Shown: piece by piece, positions 21,377-29,317 of the stretch
Layout of the letters: each line of letters begins with the position of its first letter
Position numbering within the stretch: the stretch's first letter is position 1
Assembly (NCBI GenBank): GCA_903905065.1
Contig: CAIVEW010000022.1
Location: 34,029 to 98,028, forward strand
Source of the DNA: an uncultured Bacteroidota bacterium
GTDB taxonomy: Bacteria; Bacteroidota; Bacteroidia; Chitinophagales; Chitinophagaceae
Direction of reading: 5' to 3'
DNA length: 64,000 nucleotides
The notes under the pieces: model-generated
Databases searched by the model: none
Seen by the model: only the letters and a program-made list of their open reading frames with translations
What the model was told of the DNA's origin: nothing
Program-made: the position numbers and the translations under genes

Positions 21377-23371
21377 ATGAAGTTATCAGTAATTATTGTC
21401 AATTACAATGTCAAGTACTTCCTTGAGGTTTGCCTACACTCTGTGTTGAGGGCCTCTGCGGCGACTGACGTCGAAGTTATAGTTGTTGATAATAATTCAA
21501 GTGACGATAGTTGCGCTATGGTGCGCGAACGGTTTCCTTCAGTAAAGATCATCGAGAACAAGGACAACAAAGGATTCTCAAAGGCAAACAACCAGGGGGT
21601 AGAAATAGCAAAAGGTGAGTATATACTTTTCCTCAACCCGGATACCGTGATGCCGGAGAACTTTCTCGCAAAGACCCTGGCTTACATGGACGCTCACCCG
21701 GAGGCAGGCGCCCTGGGGCCGCGCCTGATAGATGGTAAAGGACAATTTGCCCCGGATTCGAAAAAATCCTATCCTTCACTATCTGTGGCTATCTTTAAAA
21801 CAACAGGAATCAATAAATTATTCAATAAGTCTGCTTATTTTAATAAATACTATGCTATTCATGTTGGCGAACATGAAACCGCGGCAGTCGATGTCCTTTC
21901 GGGCTGCTGCATGCTTGTGCGACGAGCTGCAATGGATAAGGCAGGCGGTGCATTTGACGAAGATTACTTCATGTATTGCGAGGACGTAGACCTCTCCTAC
22001 CGTATTGAAAAAGCAGGTTACAAAAACATCTACTTCCCCGAAGCCGACCTGATACATTATAAGGGTGAGAGCACCCGAAAAATGACCTTGTCCTATGTGC
22101 GCATCTTCAATGAAGCACTGGTAACCTTTGTAAAAAAACACTATACAAAAAAGCAGGCGAGCATGTTTGTCCTGTTCATAAATGCCGGAATCGTACTGCG
22201 GGCTATCCTTGGCACGGTGAAACGGGCTCTGAAGATCCTGCACATGCCGCTGTTCGACGCACTCATTCTACTCCTGACCTTGTGGGGCATCAAGAACTTC
22301 TGGGTACAGGAAGTGAAGAACATTCTGCCTATTGCGCCAGGTGTGGTTTATGCCACATTTCCGGTTTATATCGGGCTTTGGTTGTTGTCGCTCTATTTCA
22401 ATGGTGCTTACGATCCACCTTACCGTGCACTTAAAGTAACCCGGGGAATGCTCATAGGCACCTTCGCCATCCTGGCCTACTATGGTCTTTTACCTCCCGA
22501 ATATCGTTACTCCCGCGCCATTATCATCTTTTCTGGCTTTGCGGGTACGGTGGTATTGCTTGGCCTGCACGAGATCCTGTACCGGTTGGGTATTCTCAAA
22601 TTCATACCCTACGATAAGTTACCCCGCAAAGCAGTGATCGTTGCCAATGAAACAGCCTACCACCAAACGGCCGAAATATTAAAAAAAGTGCATTACGCAC
22701 CCGAACTTTCCGGCCGCATCAGCCCGACGTCTGATTCAAATGACGCACTGGCTCCGCTCCCTGAAATGAAGCAGGTGCTGTATACAACAGGCATCAATGA
22801 GGTCATTTTCTGTATCAACGGGCTTACTTATGTGGATGTTTTCACCCAAATGCAGTATTGTGGGCAGGATTATGAATACAAAATACATATTGTCGGAAGT
22901 CAAAGCTTTGTAGGCAGCAACTCCAGCAGTACTTCCGGAGATTTATACACCATCGACCGCCGTTTCAACCTTTCCGACTTTGCCCAGGTGCGCAATAAGC
23001 GCATAGTGGATATTGGCGCAGCACTGCTATTCCTTTTAGCCTTTCCGTTCACCTTTTTCCGGATAAAAAACCCGGGTAAGTTTTTTGGAAACTGCATCAA
23101 GGTGCTGTCTGGCACTTATACCTGGGTAGGTTATGCCGCTGGCAGAACGAATAATCTCCCGTCGTTAAAAAAAGGCATTACCCCCCCTTACAATATACTA
23201 GAGGGTTATGAGCCAGGAACGGAAGTAAAAGATGGAATAAATATCGCATATGCCCAGCATTATGCACCCGCTACGGACATATCTTTGCTGCTCAAAAATT
23301 ATCGGTACCTGGGTGGGAAGCTCTCCCCGACCCTCTCCGAAGGAGAGGGAGTATCTGGCAGTAAAGGTTAA
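21377..23371 (+). CDS. GT2 glycosyltransferase fused to membrane and PGT-like region
   Basis: 664 residues from the ATG at 21377 (MKLSVIIVNYN). Residues 1-270 are a GT2 (GT-A fold) glycosyltransferase: D38 in VVDNNSSDD and the NPDT motif at 87-90, with FDEDYFMYCEDVDLSYR as the acceptor-side signature. Four or more hydrophobic helices follow (about 265-400). Residues about 415-530 look like the Rossmann-type CoA-binding-like domain found ahead of polyprenyl-phosphate sugar transferases, and 545-640 (KRIVDIGAALLF.., KVLSGTYTWVGY, YAQHYAPATDISLLLKNYRYLG) resemble a degenerate phosphoglycosyl transferase tail. It probably adds a sugar to lipid-linked surface glycan at the inner membrane. The last 16 residues are encoded by a palindromic repeat. 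Confidence 0.85.
   Translation: MKLSVIIVNYNVKYFLEVCLHSVLRASAATDVEVIVVDNNSSDDSCAMVRERFPSVKIIENKDNKGFSKANNQGVEIAKGEYILFLNPDTVMPENFLAKTLAYMDAHPEAGALGPRLIDGKGQFAPDSKKSYPSLSVAIFKTTGINKLFNKSAYFNKYYAIHVGEHETAAVDVLSGCCMLVRRAAMDKAGGAFDEDYFMYCEDVDLSYRIEKAGYKNIYFPEADLIHYKGESTRKMTLSYVRIFNEALVTFVKKHYTKKQASMFVLFINAGIVLRAILGTVKRALKILHMPLFDALILLLTLWGIKNFWVQEVKNILPIAPGVVYATFPVYIGLWLLSLYFNGAYDPPYRALKVTRGMLIGTFAILAYYGLLPPEYRYSRAIIIFSGFAGTVVLLGLHEILYRLGILKFIPYDKLPRKAVIVANETAYHQTAEILKKVHYAPELSGRISPTSDSNDALAPLPEMKQVLYTTGINEVIFCINGLTYVDVFTQMQYCGQDYEYKIHIVGSQSFVGSNSSSTSGDLYTIDRRFNLSDFAQVRNKRIVDIGAALLFLLAFPFTFFRIKNPGKFFGNCIKVLSGTYTWVGYAAGRTNNLPSLKKGITPPYNILEGYEPGTEVKDGINIAYAQHYAPATDISLLLKNYRYLGGKLSPTLSEGEGVSGSKG
23331..23349 (+). 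repeat. CCCTCTCC/GGAGAGGG palindrome inside the GT2 gene end
   Basis: An 8-bp perfect stem with a 3-nt loop. It is translated into the tail TLSEGEG of the glycosyltransferase, 8 codons before its stop. It resembles the terminator-like palindromes common between genes in Bacteroidota. Confidence 0.6.
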
Positions 23372-24684
23372 TTATTTTGCTGCTTTTCCATCCGCTCCTT
23401 GGCCATTTCTTGAATATGTTTTTCAAACCCGGGATAATCAGAAATAACACGATCGAACGAAGCTTTGTTGAGAGAATAAAGGTCACAATAGCCCACGGCC
23501 CTGATGGTTGCATTTCTCGGCTGTTTCAGCAAAAGCGCTATCTCACCAAAGAAACCTCCTTCCTTGATAGTCGCATACACATGATGCCCGTCTTTAGAGA
23601 GTACCTCCACTGCACCCTTGTTGATGAAATACATCTCATCACCTATGTCACCAAACGAACATATGGCATCACCAGGAGCATAAAGGCAGGGTTTCAGGCA
23701 GTATAATATTTCCTTCAGCAGGCTCGGCTCTGCATCTTTGAACATCGGCACCTTCTCAATAATGCTTTTGTTCAGGAACAAGGTAAATTCATACCGGAAC
23801 GACTCCGGCAACTCTGCCAGGATCTCGGCATCGTCATACCCCTTGCGCGTATGCCACATATAGTTGTAATAGTGATGCACGCGCTCCTGTAGCCGCTTTG
23901 GCATCTTCTTCGACTTCATATAGTTGTCCACCCTGTCCACACGCTCGCGGTGACGGGTTTTTACGATGTCTATATTAGTGAGCAAGGTCGCAATATTACC
24001 AATGATGTAACCGAACGCACCAGCGCCCGTCAGTTGCGCAAAAATGGTGTAGATGACTTCAATGCTCTTGTTTTTGTCCGGTGTAATATCTCCATAGCCT
24101 ATGGTCGTCACCGTGGTGGTGCACCAATAGAGCGCCAGGATATAGGTATGAAGCATGTGCACATTCGTGTCCTCCATCCGTATCCGTATCCACCCACAGG
24201 CGATCCAGTGCATAAATAACCCCAGGAAATAGAAAAAGAACAACAGCCGCATTACCGCGTGATTAATAGTGATGCGGTGCTCCCATGTGGACTGAAAACT
24301 GGCTACCCGGAACATCTTCAATACCCGGAGCAGACATAAAATCAGGCTTAACGCAAAATTTGTATTGTTCCAGAAGAGGAGCTCAAAAGGTATGGCCGAA
24401 ACAACGTCGAGTGTAAACCAACTCTTTAAATATACATCCGCAGGACTTCTATTTGCATGCGGTGAGTGGGCATGGTGGGGGGAAGGCTGCTTGAAGCGCA
24501 CAAATATATCGGCGACAAAAACACAGGTTACAAACAGGTTTAGAAAAAGGATTAACCCCGCAGGCCGGTAATGTACTATAAGACCATAAGGCACTTCAAT
24601 AGCCAGGTATGTGGCTAGCAGGGCAATCCAGATGTCCCAGTAGAAAATAAAGTTGTCCTTATTCTGATGCTCGGTACGAACCAT
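23368..24684 (-). CDS. Cyclic-nucleotide-gated potassium channel
   Basis: 438-residue inner-membrane channel subunit, expected to form a tetramer. Six helices are visible: S1 about 14-36, S2 42-62, S3 86-105, S4 117-131 (LLRVLKMFRVASF, three basic residues), S5 143-166 (HWIACGW) and S6 205-235. The potassium selectivity filter TIGYGD is at 194-199. A C-linker (240-305) leads to a cyclic-nucleotide-binding domain (about 310-415) with the phosphate cassette F379-G-E-I-A-L-L and R390. The position equal to the cGMP-preferring threonine of animal channels is Asn391 here. A histidine-rich stretch (HHAHSPH, 70-76) lies between S2 and S3. This architecture matches SthK/LliK-type bacterial channels. 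Its stop codon overlaps that of the convergent GT2 gene by 4 nt. Confidence 0.93.
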   Translation of the reverse strand: MVRTEHQNKDNFIFYWDIWIALLATYLAIEVPYGLIVHYRPAGLILFLNLFVTCVFVADIFVRFKQPSPHHAHSPHANRSPADVYLKSWFTLDVVSAIPFELLFWNNTNFALSLILCLLRVLKMFRVASFQSTWEHRITINHAVMRLLFFFYFLGLFMHWIACGWIRIRMEDTNVHMLHTYILALYWCTTTVTTIGYGDITPDKNKSIEVIYTIFAQLTGAGAFGYIIGNIATLLTNIDIVKTRHRERVDRVDNYMKSKKMPKRLQERVHHYYNYMWHTRKGYDDAEILAELPESFRYEFTLFLNKSIIEKVPMFKDAEPSLLKEILYCLKPCLYAPGDAICSFGDIGDEMYFINKGAVEVLSKDGHHVYATIKEGGFFGEIALLLKQPRNATIRAVGYCDLYSLNKASFDRVISDYPGFEKHIQEMAKERMEKQQNN

Positions 24685-24726
24685 TAATTAGTACGCTGAT
24701 TTATTCGGGATTTAACTGCTGAAACC

Positions 24727-24734
24727 CAAATATA
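24727..24734 (-). promoter_or_regulatory. Candidate -7 element of the channel gene
   Basis: TATATTTG on the minus strand, 43 nt before the channel ATG, fits TAnnTTTG. No TTTG lies at the usual distance upstream. Confidence 0.4.
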
Positions 24735-24816
24735 ATACTTAATCGCTTCGCTCTTACCCATATATTGAACAAGACGAATTTACTTTTCTTTGTCCAAAAA
24801 AATAATTGAAAGTATA

Positions 24817-24848
24817 TTTTGCCATTTTAAAGTAAATACATAGTTTTG
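24817..24848 (+). promoter_or_regulatory. Primary-sigma promoter of padR
   Basis: TTTTG (24817-24821), a 19-nt spacer and TAGTTTTG (24841-24848) match the Bacteroidota consensus exactly. The predicted start leaves only about 10 nt before the padR ATG. AT-rich half-sites around it (GTAT and ATAC) could serve PadR autoregulation, but I could not define an operator. Confidence 0.7.
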
Positions 24849-24865
24849 TGATATATTGTTAAACG

Positions 24866-25231
24866 ATGCAACAAAAAGCAATGAATCACACAGAACTTTT
24901 AAAAGGCACACTGAGTACTATTATTCTGCGGCTGCTGGAGGAGAAGGGCCGCATGTACGGTTATGAGATCACCCAAATGGTTAAGGAGAAATCCGGTGAA
25001 ACAATATTGATAAAGGAAGGCTCGCTCTACCCTGCCCTGCACAAACTCGAGGCAGATGGCCTCATCGTTTCCGAAGAAGTGTTCATCGGTAAGCGCGTAC
25101 GCAAATACTACAACCTCACAAAGCCCGGCAAAAAAGCTACCAGGACATCGGTAGACGAACTGCTGGCTTTTATGCAGACGATTCACAACCTTATAACCTC
25201 TGAACTAAATCCAGCGCATGGTGCAGCTTAG
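24866..25231 (+). CDS. PadR-family transcriptional regulator
   Basis: 121-residue winged-helix repressor of the short PadR (subfamily 2) type, acting as a dimer on DNA. The signature GSLYPALHKLEADGLI is at about residues 51-66, preceded by GYEITQMVKEKSG and followed by the wing and a short C-terminal dimerisation helix (ATRTSVDELLAFMQTIHNLI). Start is the ATG at 24866; a second ATG five codons on (MNHTELLKG) is also possible. It overlaps the next gene by 14 nt, so the two are translated together. PadR proteins in Bacteroidota often control a membrane protein encoded just downstream, which is the arrangement here. Confidence 0.92.
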   Translation: MQQKAMNHTELLKGTLSTIILRLLEEKGRMYGYEITQMVKEKSGETILIKEGSLYPALHKLEADGLIVSEEVFIGKRVRKYYNLTKPGKKATRTSVDELLAFMQTIHNLITSELNPAHGAA

Positions 25232-25832
25232 CGACAAACAAGTGGATAACATACTGCAGCGCATAGTTGCAGATGGCGTCACCAACAGGGACCTCCAAAA
25301 CGGCCTTCTGGATCACTATTGCTGCTTTATTGAGGAAGAAATGAACATAGGCAGCACGTTCGATGTAGCTTATATCGCTGCCTTCAACGCAATAACACCA
25401 AATGGCATTCACGAAATACAGGAAGAACTTTTTTTTCTTTTAACCTTTAAAACACAAACAAATATGAAACGCATCATCTATGGTTCCGGGTTCCTTGCTG
25501 CCTTCCTCATCTCTACAGGCCTCATGTTCAAAACCGTGCATTGGCCTTTCGGAAACGAAATATTATTCGGCGGCTTCTGCGCACTCATCATTACCTCCGT
25601 TTCCTTGTCAGTCAACGCTGTAAAATACATGAAAAACCACTCTGCCGCCTACAACATCCGTACGGCGTCGGGCTTCATATCTGCATTTCTGATCTCCGCA
25701 GGGAGCCTCTTCAAAATGCTCTACTACCCCGGCGCTAATTTGCAGATCATTACCGGAATGACCATCCTCAGTTTTGTGTTCATTCCCTTGCTATTCTGGC
25801 ACATGTATAAACAGGCCATTGCTGTAAAATAA
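25218..25832 (+). CDS. PadR-coupled membrane protein, uncharacterised
   Basis: 204 residues. The first 82 are soluble and helical (LSDKQVDNILQRIVADGVT.., DLQNGLLDHYCCFIEEEM), like the cytoplasmic prefix seen in PadR-linked membrane proteins. Then four hydrophobic helices follow, arranged as two similar hairpins: GSGFLAAFLISTGLMFKTVHWPFGN and ASGFISAFLISAGSLFKMLYYPGAN share a G-x-x-x-A-F-L-I-S-[TA]-G-x-[ML]-F-K core. That internal duplication recalls the GldL-type F-K-x-x-H-W-P-G motif, but this is not GldL. The gene begins inside padR (14-nt overlap). Its function is unknown; a sensor or membrane stress role controlled by PadR is a guess. Confidence 0.8.
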   Translation: MVQLSDKQVDNILQRIVADGVTNRDLQNGLLDHYCCFIEEEMNIGSTFDVAYIAAFNAITPNGIHEIQEELFFLLTFKTQTNMKRIIYGSGFLAAFLISTGLMFKTVHWPFGNEILFGGFCALIITSVSLSVNAVKYMKNHSAAYNIRTASGFISAFLISAGSLFKMLYYPGANLQIITGMTILSFVFIPLLFWHMYKQAIAVK

Positions 25833-25921
25833 GTGCGCCCAACCGGTACACATTCCCCCGCCACTTTGCAAGAAATATTTTTGCATCGTGGCGGGAAGTT
25901 TTTTCTTACTTTGCCTGTGGA

Positions 25922-27136
25922 ATGGACAACTCCCTTGCCAAAACCCGAATAGAGATACTGCTCTTATTTGTATTATACCTCTTTATTCTGCCGAGAGTGT
26001 ATATGGACTATGATATGGGGTTTTGGCGGGAATGGGCACTGCTGATACATCACAATGGCCTGGCCAATACGTACAATACCTCAATTAATTATTTTCCCGT
26101 CTATGTTTACGGCCTCTATGTATACGATCTGCTGCAGGGCACCGACGCAAATATTATTCACCATATCAACAACATAAAAATACTGTTTGTATTTTTTGAC
26201 TTCCTTCCCATATTTGTACTGTGCTGCTTCCGACAAAAGCTCTTGTCGTTCAGGATACCTTACCTTTTCTTGCTGTTCAACATCGCTTACGTCTTCGACT
26301 CAATGGTCTGGGGGCAGATAGACAGTATTTATACCAGCCTTGCTTTTTTAGCTATCATTACCTCAGTTCGATACCCTGTTGCCGGTATATTGCTTTATAT
26401 ACTTGCCCTCAATACAAAGCAACAGGCGATAGAGTTTCTGCCGGTAATGGCTATTGCATTGTTATATAGTCTGCGGAATTTTAGAACCGCGCTCATCGGC
26501 ATAATAACCGCAACTGGCCTGCAGGCATTGCTTCTTCTGCCCTTCATTAGCAATGGCGGTATTAGCAAACTAACTGCCATTGCTGGAAATTCCATGGGGC
26601 TTTATAACCAGCTTTCCATTTGTGCTTTCAATATCTGGTACCTCATTACAAAAGGCAACCCATATTTCATTAATTCAACTGACACCTATTTCCTGGTTTC
26701 TTATAGAACCACCGGTATCGTTATGTTCAGTACGGCTTCCTTACTGTTATTGGCACCACTTGTCCGGCGCGTATGGCATCTAAGAAAAAACAACCTGGCC
26801 CTTAATGAAACTACTTACAGTATTTTATTTTTATGCACTGGGCTATTGTGCCTGTACTTTTTTTACTTCAACAGCCAGATGCACGAACGATATGCTTTGC
26901 CCATAATTATATTCTTCTTCTTTTATGGCGTTGCGTCCAAAAACTATAAATTGTACGTCCTCGCTTCCATTCCCTTTTTGCTCAGCCTGGATAAGTGCTT
27001 CCCTGATTACCTGCCCATAGTACATTATAAAATCATTTACGCTTCCGTGGTAATAGCATTGTGGTACTCGGCCACGGTCATTTACGGGAGCTACCTTTAT
27101 TACCAATTGATCAAAACATCAAAAATGGGCTTATAG
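25922..27136 (+). CDS. GT-C fold membrane glycosyltransferase
   Basis: 404 residues with about ten hydrophobic helices. Between helix 1 and 2 there is an acidic DYDMGFWREWA loop, the place where GT-C enzymes carry their catalytic acid pair. Further signatures are VWGQIDSIYTSLAF (about 135-148), NTKQQAIEFLPV and SQMHERYALPII near residue 320; the WGQ-x-D and MHERY motifs are typical of polyprenyl-phosphate-sugar-dependent mannosyl/glucosyltransferases. It would work on the periplasmic side of the inner membrane. Sugar and acceptor are unknown. It stands alone 89 nt after the PadR pair. Start is the ATG at 25922. Confidence 0.82.
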   Translation: MDNSLAKTRIEILLLFVLYLFILPRVYMDYDMGFWREWALLIHHNGLANTYNTSINYFPVYVYGLYVYDLLQGTDANIIHHINNIKILFVFFDFLPIFVLCCFRQKLLSFRIPYLFLLFNIAYVFDSMVWGQIDSIYTSLAFLAIITSVRYPVAGILLYILALNTKQQAIEFLPVMAIALLYSLRNFRTALIGIITATGLQALLLLPFISNGGISKLTAIAGNSMGLYNQLSICAFNIWYLITKGNPYFINSTDTYFLVSYRTTGIVMFSTASLLLLAPLVRRVWHLRKNNLALNETTYSILFLCTGLLCLYFFYFNSQMHERYALPIIIFFFFYGVASKNYKLYVLASIPFLLSLDKCFPDYLPIVHYKIIYASVVIALWYSATVIYGSYLYYQLIKTSKMGL

Positions 27137-27239
27137 GCGTCAATCGTGCCTTTTGGGTAGTTATGGAAAAAACCAATAAGGGGATCTTCTAAACGGAAAA
27201 AGTCGGCGATCATTAAATTGGAAACATTAATTTTAACCC

Positions 27240-27827
27240 GTGAAAAAAATAACCGTTTATCGTTTTATTCTCCTGTTGTCGCTATTCTGTCTTGCGCTCC
27301 AGTCCTGCAAAAAGAAAAAAGAAGAAGACCCTTATGCCGACGTAAAAGGCCACTATTTCTCTATCCGCCAATTTGCACAGGATGAATGGCAAACCTTCCA
27401 TGGCCAGGCATTTACCATCCTGAAAACAGTACGCGAAAACAAGAAGACAGACAGCAGTTACACCACTTCCGACACGCTTAACTGGGGCAACATATTCAAA
27501 ACATTTTTTGAAACAGAGATCAGTGACCGGAAATTCCTCGGACAATATACGTACAGCCAGTTTGATGACAACCAGGAAGGCTCACGAAACTTCTACTATA
27601 AGGCGAATGACGACGACATGTTTACCCAAAAATTGCTGATCACTGTTGACCAGGTAAATAACAAAGTGCGGGGTATCTACATTGAGACGTTTAAGAAAAC
27701 GCTCTGGGGTGAGACGAAGCAAAACTTGTACTATGCGCCAATGAAAACCATCCAGATCCAGACCGATGAAAAACCCATGGTTGGCGCCAGGAAATATAAG
27801 GTTGTACAGTATTATTTCATGCGTTAG
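27240..27827 (+). CDS. Hypothetical lipoprotein
   Basis: 195 residues starting at GTG (27240). The N-terminus MKKITVYRFILLLSLFCLALQSC ends in a lipobox (LQSC), so it is a lipoprotein. After the cysteine comes KKKKEEDP. The mature part has no cysteine and is rich in aromatic and charged residues (EWQTFHGQAFTILKTV, NFYYKANDDDMF). I do not recognise a family. Its stop lies 2 nt before the stop of the convergent anti-sigma gene. Likely an envelope protein; role unknown. Confidence 0.75.
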   Translation: MKKITVYRFILLLSLFCLALQSCKKKKEEDPYADVKGHYFSIRQFAQDEWQTFHGQAFTILKTVRENKKTDSSYTTSDTLNWGNIFKTFFETEISDRKFLGQYTYSQFDDNQEGSRNFYYKANDDDMFTQKLLITVDQVNNKVRGIYIETFKKTLWGETKQNLYYAPMKTIQIQTDEKPMVGARKYKVVQYYFMR

Positions 27828-27829
27828 GG

Positions 27830-28663
27830 CTACACCTTACCCATCACGTAGATATTTTGCATGGTAGGGGTTGTGCTCCCACCTTCTTTTTCCAGGGATA
27901 TGGCGAACGCCTGTCCATCGGTAACCACTTTGCCTACCTTTTGCATCGCAGGTGTATTGGCCATGTTAACAGGAAGAACGCCCATATCTAAAGGTTTGCC
28001 ATTTTCCATCACCCAGAGCTGATACTGCATTCCCTTAGGGGGCACAGGCAATCCATCAACACTAACATAGGCTTCCCCTTTGTTTTTGCTCCAATAAAGC
28101 GTTGCGGCCATAGGGTGTCCGGGGACAACCGTATGCATCACGATGGTCTGCATGCTGGTGTCAGACATCATTGCCTTATTTTGCTGATAATCTGCCAAAA
28201 GCCTCACCATATCATTTTGTTGGTGTTCCAAAACAAACACTTTGCCATTAAGCGCCACCAAATCCGACTTCGTATCCTCCCGGCTCATCCAGAGGAAGGT
28301 GTTTAATAAAACACTGCCAACCAGCCCTGCCCAAACTGCCGCATATTTCCACGCGGTGGGTTTACGGTATTCAGGTTGAAAAGGTATTACTTTAGGGGAG
28401 TTAGTTTGGCGAGAATCACCAGTACCAGTATTGGCAGAAACATATTGCAGCGCACCCCATATCTTCTCCTCCGTGCCTGCAGGAGGTTCCGTGGCGAGTT
28501 TACTTGCAAACAATTGCATGACCTTTTCTATTTCTGCCATTTCTGCGGCCAGTTCAGGATACCGGGCAATATCTGCCTCCACTTGTGTGGCCTCTGCAGC
28601 AGAGAGCGCTCCAAGTATGTAGGCTTCCAAAACGCCTGATTCTATGTATTCCCTGGTGTTCAC
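27830..28663 (-). CDS. Anti-sigma factor, RskA type
   Basis: 277 residues. The N-terminal 90 residues are soluble and helical (YIESGVLEAYILGALSAAEATQVEADI), the sigma-binding part; no HxxxCxxC zinc motif is present. A single membrane helix is at about 105-127. The periplasmic C-terminal domain has the RskA signature (ATLYWSKNKGEAYVSVDGLP..QYQLWVMENGKPLDMGVL, in parts). It should hold the ECF sigma factor at the membrane. It starts at GTG (28663) directly after the sigma stop (TAAGTG), so the two genes are translationally coupled. What cue frees the sigma factor is unknown. Confidence 0.9.
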   Translation of the reverse strand: MNTREYIESGVLEAYILGALSAAEATQVEADIARYPELAAEMAEIEKVMQLFASKLATEPPAGTEEKIWGALQYVSANTGTGDSRQTNSPKVIPFQPEYRKPTAWKYAAVWAGLVGSVLLNTFLWMSREDTKSDLVALNGKVFVLEHQQNDMVRLLADYQQNKAMMSDTSMQTIVMHTVVPGHPMAATLYWSKNKGEAYVSVDGLPVPPKGMQYQLWVMENGKPLDMGVLPVNMANTPAMQKVGKVVTDGQAFAISLEKEGGSTTPTMQNIYVMGKV

Positions 28664-29224
28664 TTAATTATTAAATATTTCCCTCAGTTGTTGTATAGCA
28701 TGCCGCATACGGGTCTTGACCGTACCAAGCGGTATTTCCAGTGTTTTTGAAATTTCGTCTAGTGTAAAGCCCTTAAAGTAAGCCAGCGTGATGATCGTTT
28801 CATATTCCGGCTTTAAACCCGCTACCATTTTGCGCAACCCTATTGTATCCGTAGCCTGCTCTGTTTTCATTCCCTGCTGCAGTTTATTTACGATATCTTC
28901 CCCCGTTCGGATTTTTCCTTTCATTATCTCCCCCTTGGAACGCAGCTTATCTATCGAAGCATTGCGGGCAATATTGATCATCCAGGTATACAGGCGGCCT
29001 TTTTGCGGATTGTATTGTTCTATGTTATTCCAGATCTTTACGAAAACATCCTGCAGCACATCCTGCGCGGTTTGCTCATCGTACACTACTTTATTGATAA
29101 CGCCATACAATACTGCTCCATACTGGCGGTACAAGTAGTTGAAGCCCTCCCTCGTCTGCTGCTTCAGCAACAAAATCAGTTCTGCTTCGCTGTATGTGGT
29201 CGTAGGTGAGGACAAATCAGTCAA
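28664..29224 (-). CDS. ECF RNA polymerase sigma factor (SigK-like)
   Basis: 186 residues. Sigma region 2 spans about 28-95 (FNYLYRQYGAVLYG.., AQDVLQDVFVKIWNN, GRLYTWMINIARNASIDKLR) and region 4 about 125-183 (LKPEYETIITLAYFKGFTLDEISKTL, LGTVKTRMRHAIQQL); motifs are given in parts. It has the usual ECF length and no region 1 or 3. The only start is TTG at 29224. It is cotranscribed with the anti-sigma gene from the promoter at 29280-29310. Its leader begins with an inverted repeat (29249-29272). Confidence 0.95.
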   Translation of the reverse strand: MTDLSSPTTTYSEAELILLLKQQTREGFNYLYRQYGAVLYGVINKVVYDEQTAQDVLQDVFVKIWNNIEQYNPQKGRLYTWMINIARNASIDKLRSKGEIMKGKIRTGEDIVNKLQQGMKTEQATDTIGLRKMVAGLKPEYETIITLAYFKGFTLDEISKTLEIPLGTVKTRMRHAIQQLREIFNN

Positions 29225-29248
29225 AAGTGGGGTTAATTAATACCTATC

Positions 29249-29272
29249 GGGCATCCATAAAATATCATGCCC
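29249..29272 (-). promoter_or_regulatory. Inverted repeat at the start of the sigma factor leader
   Basis: GGGCAT and ATGCCC arms are separated by 12 nt. It lies at about +1 to +24 of the predicted transcript, so it could be an operator or a leader hairpin. Confidence 0.35.
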
Positions 29273-29279
29273 TCATTAT

Positions 29280-29310
29280 CAAATATATAAAGTAATAGCG
29301 GAACCGCAAA
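29280..29310 (-). promoter_or_regulatory. Primary-sigma promoter of the ECF sigma operon
   Basis: On the minus strand TTTG (29307-29310), a 19-nt spacer and TATATTTG (29280-29287) match the Bacteroidota consensus. It lies directly after the def stop and about 56 nt before the sigma start codon. Confidence 0.7.
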
Positions 29311-29317
29311 TTGTCTG

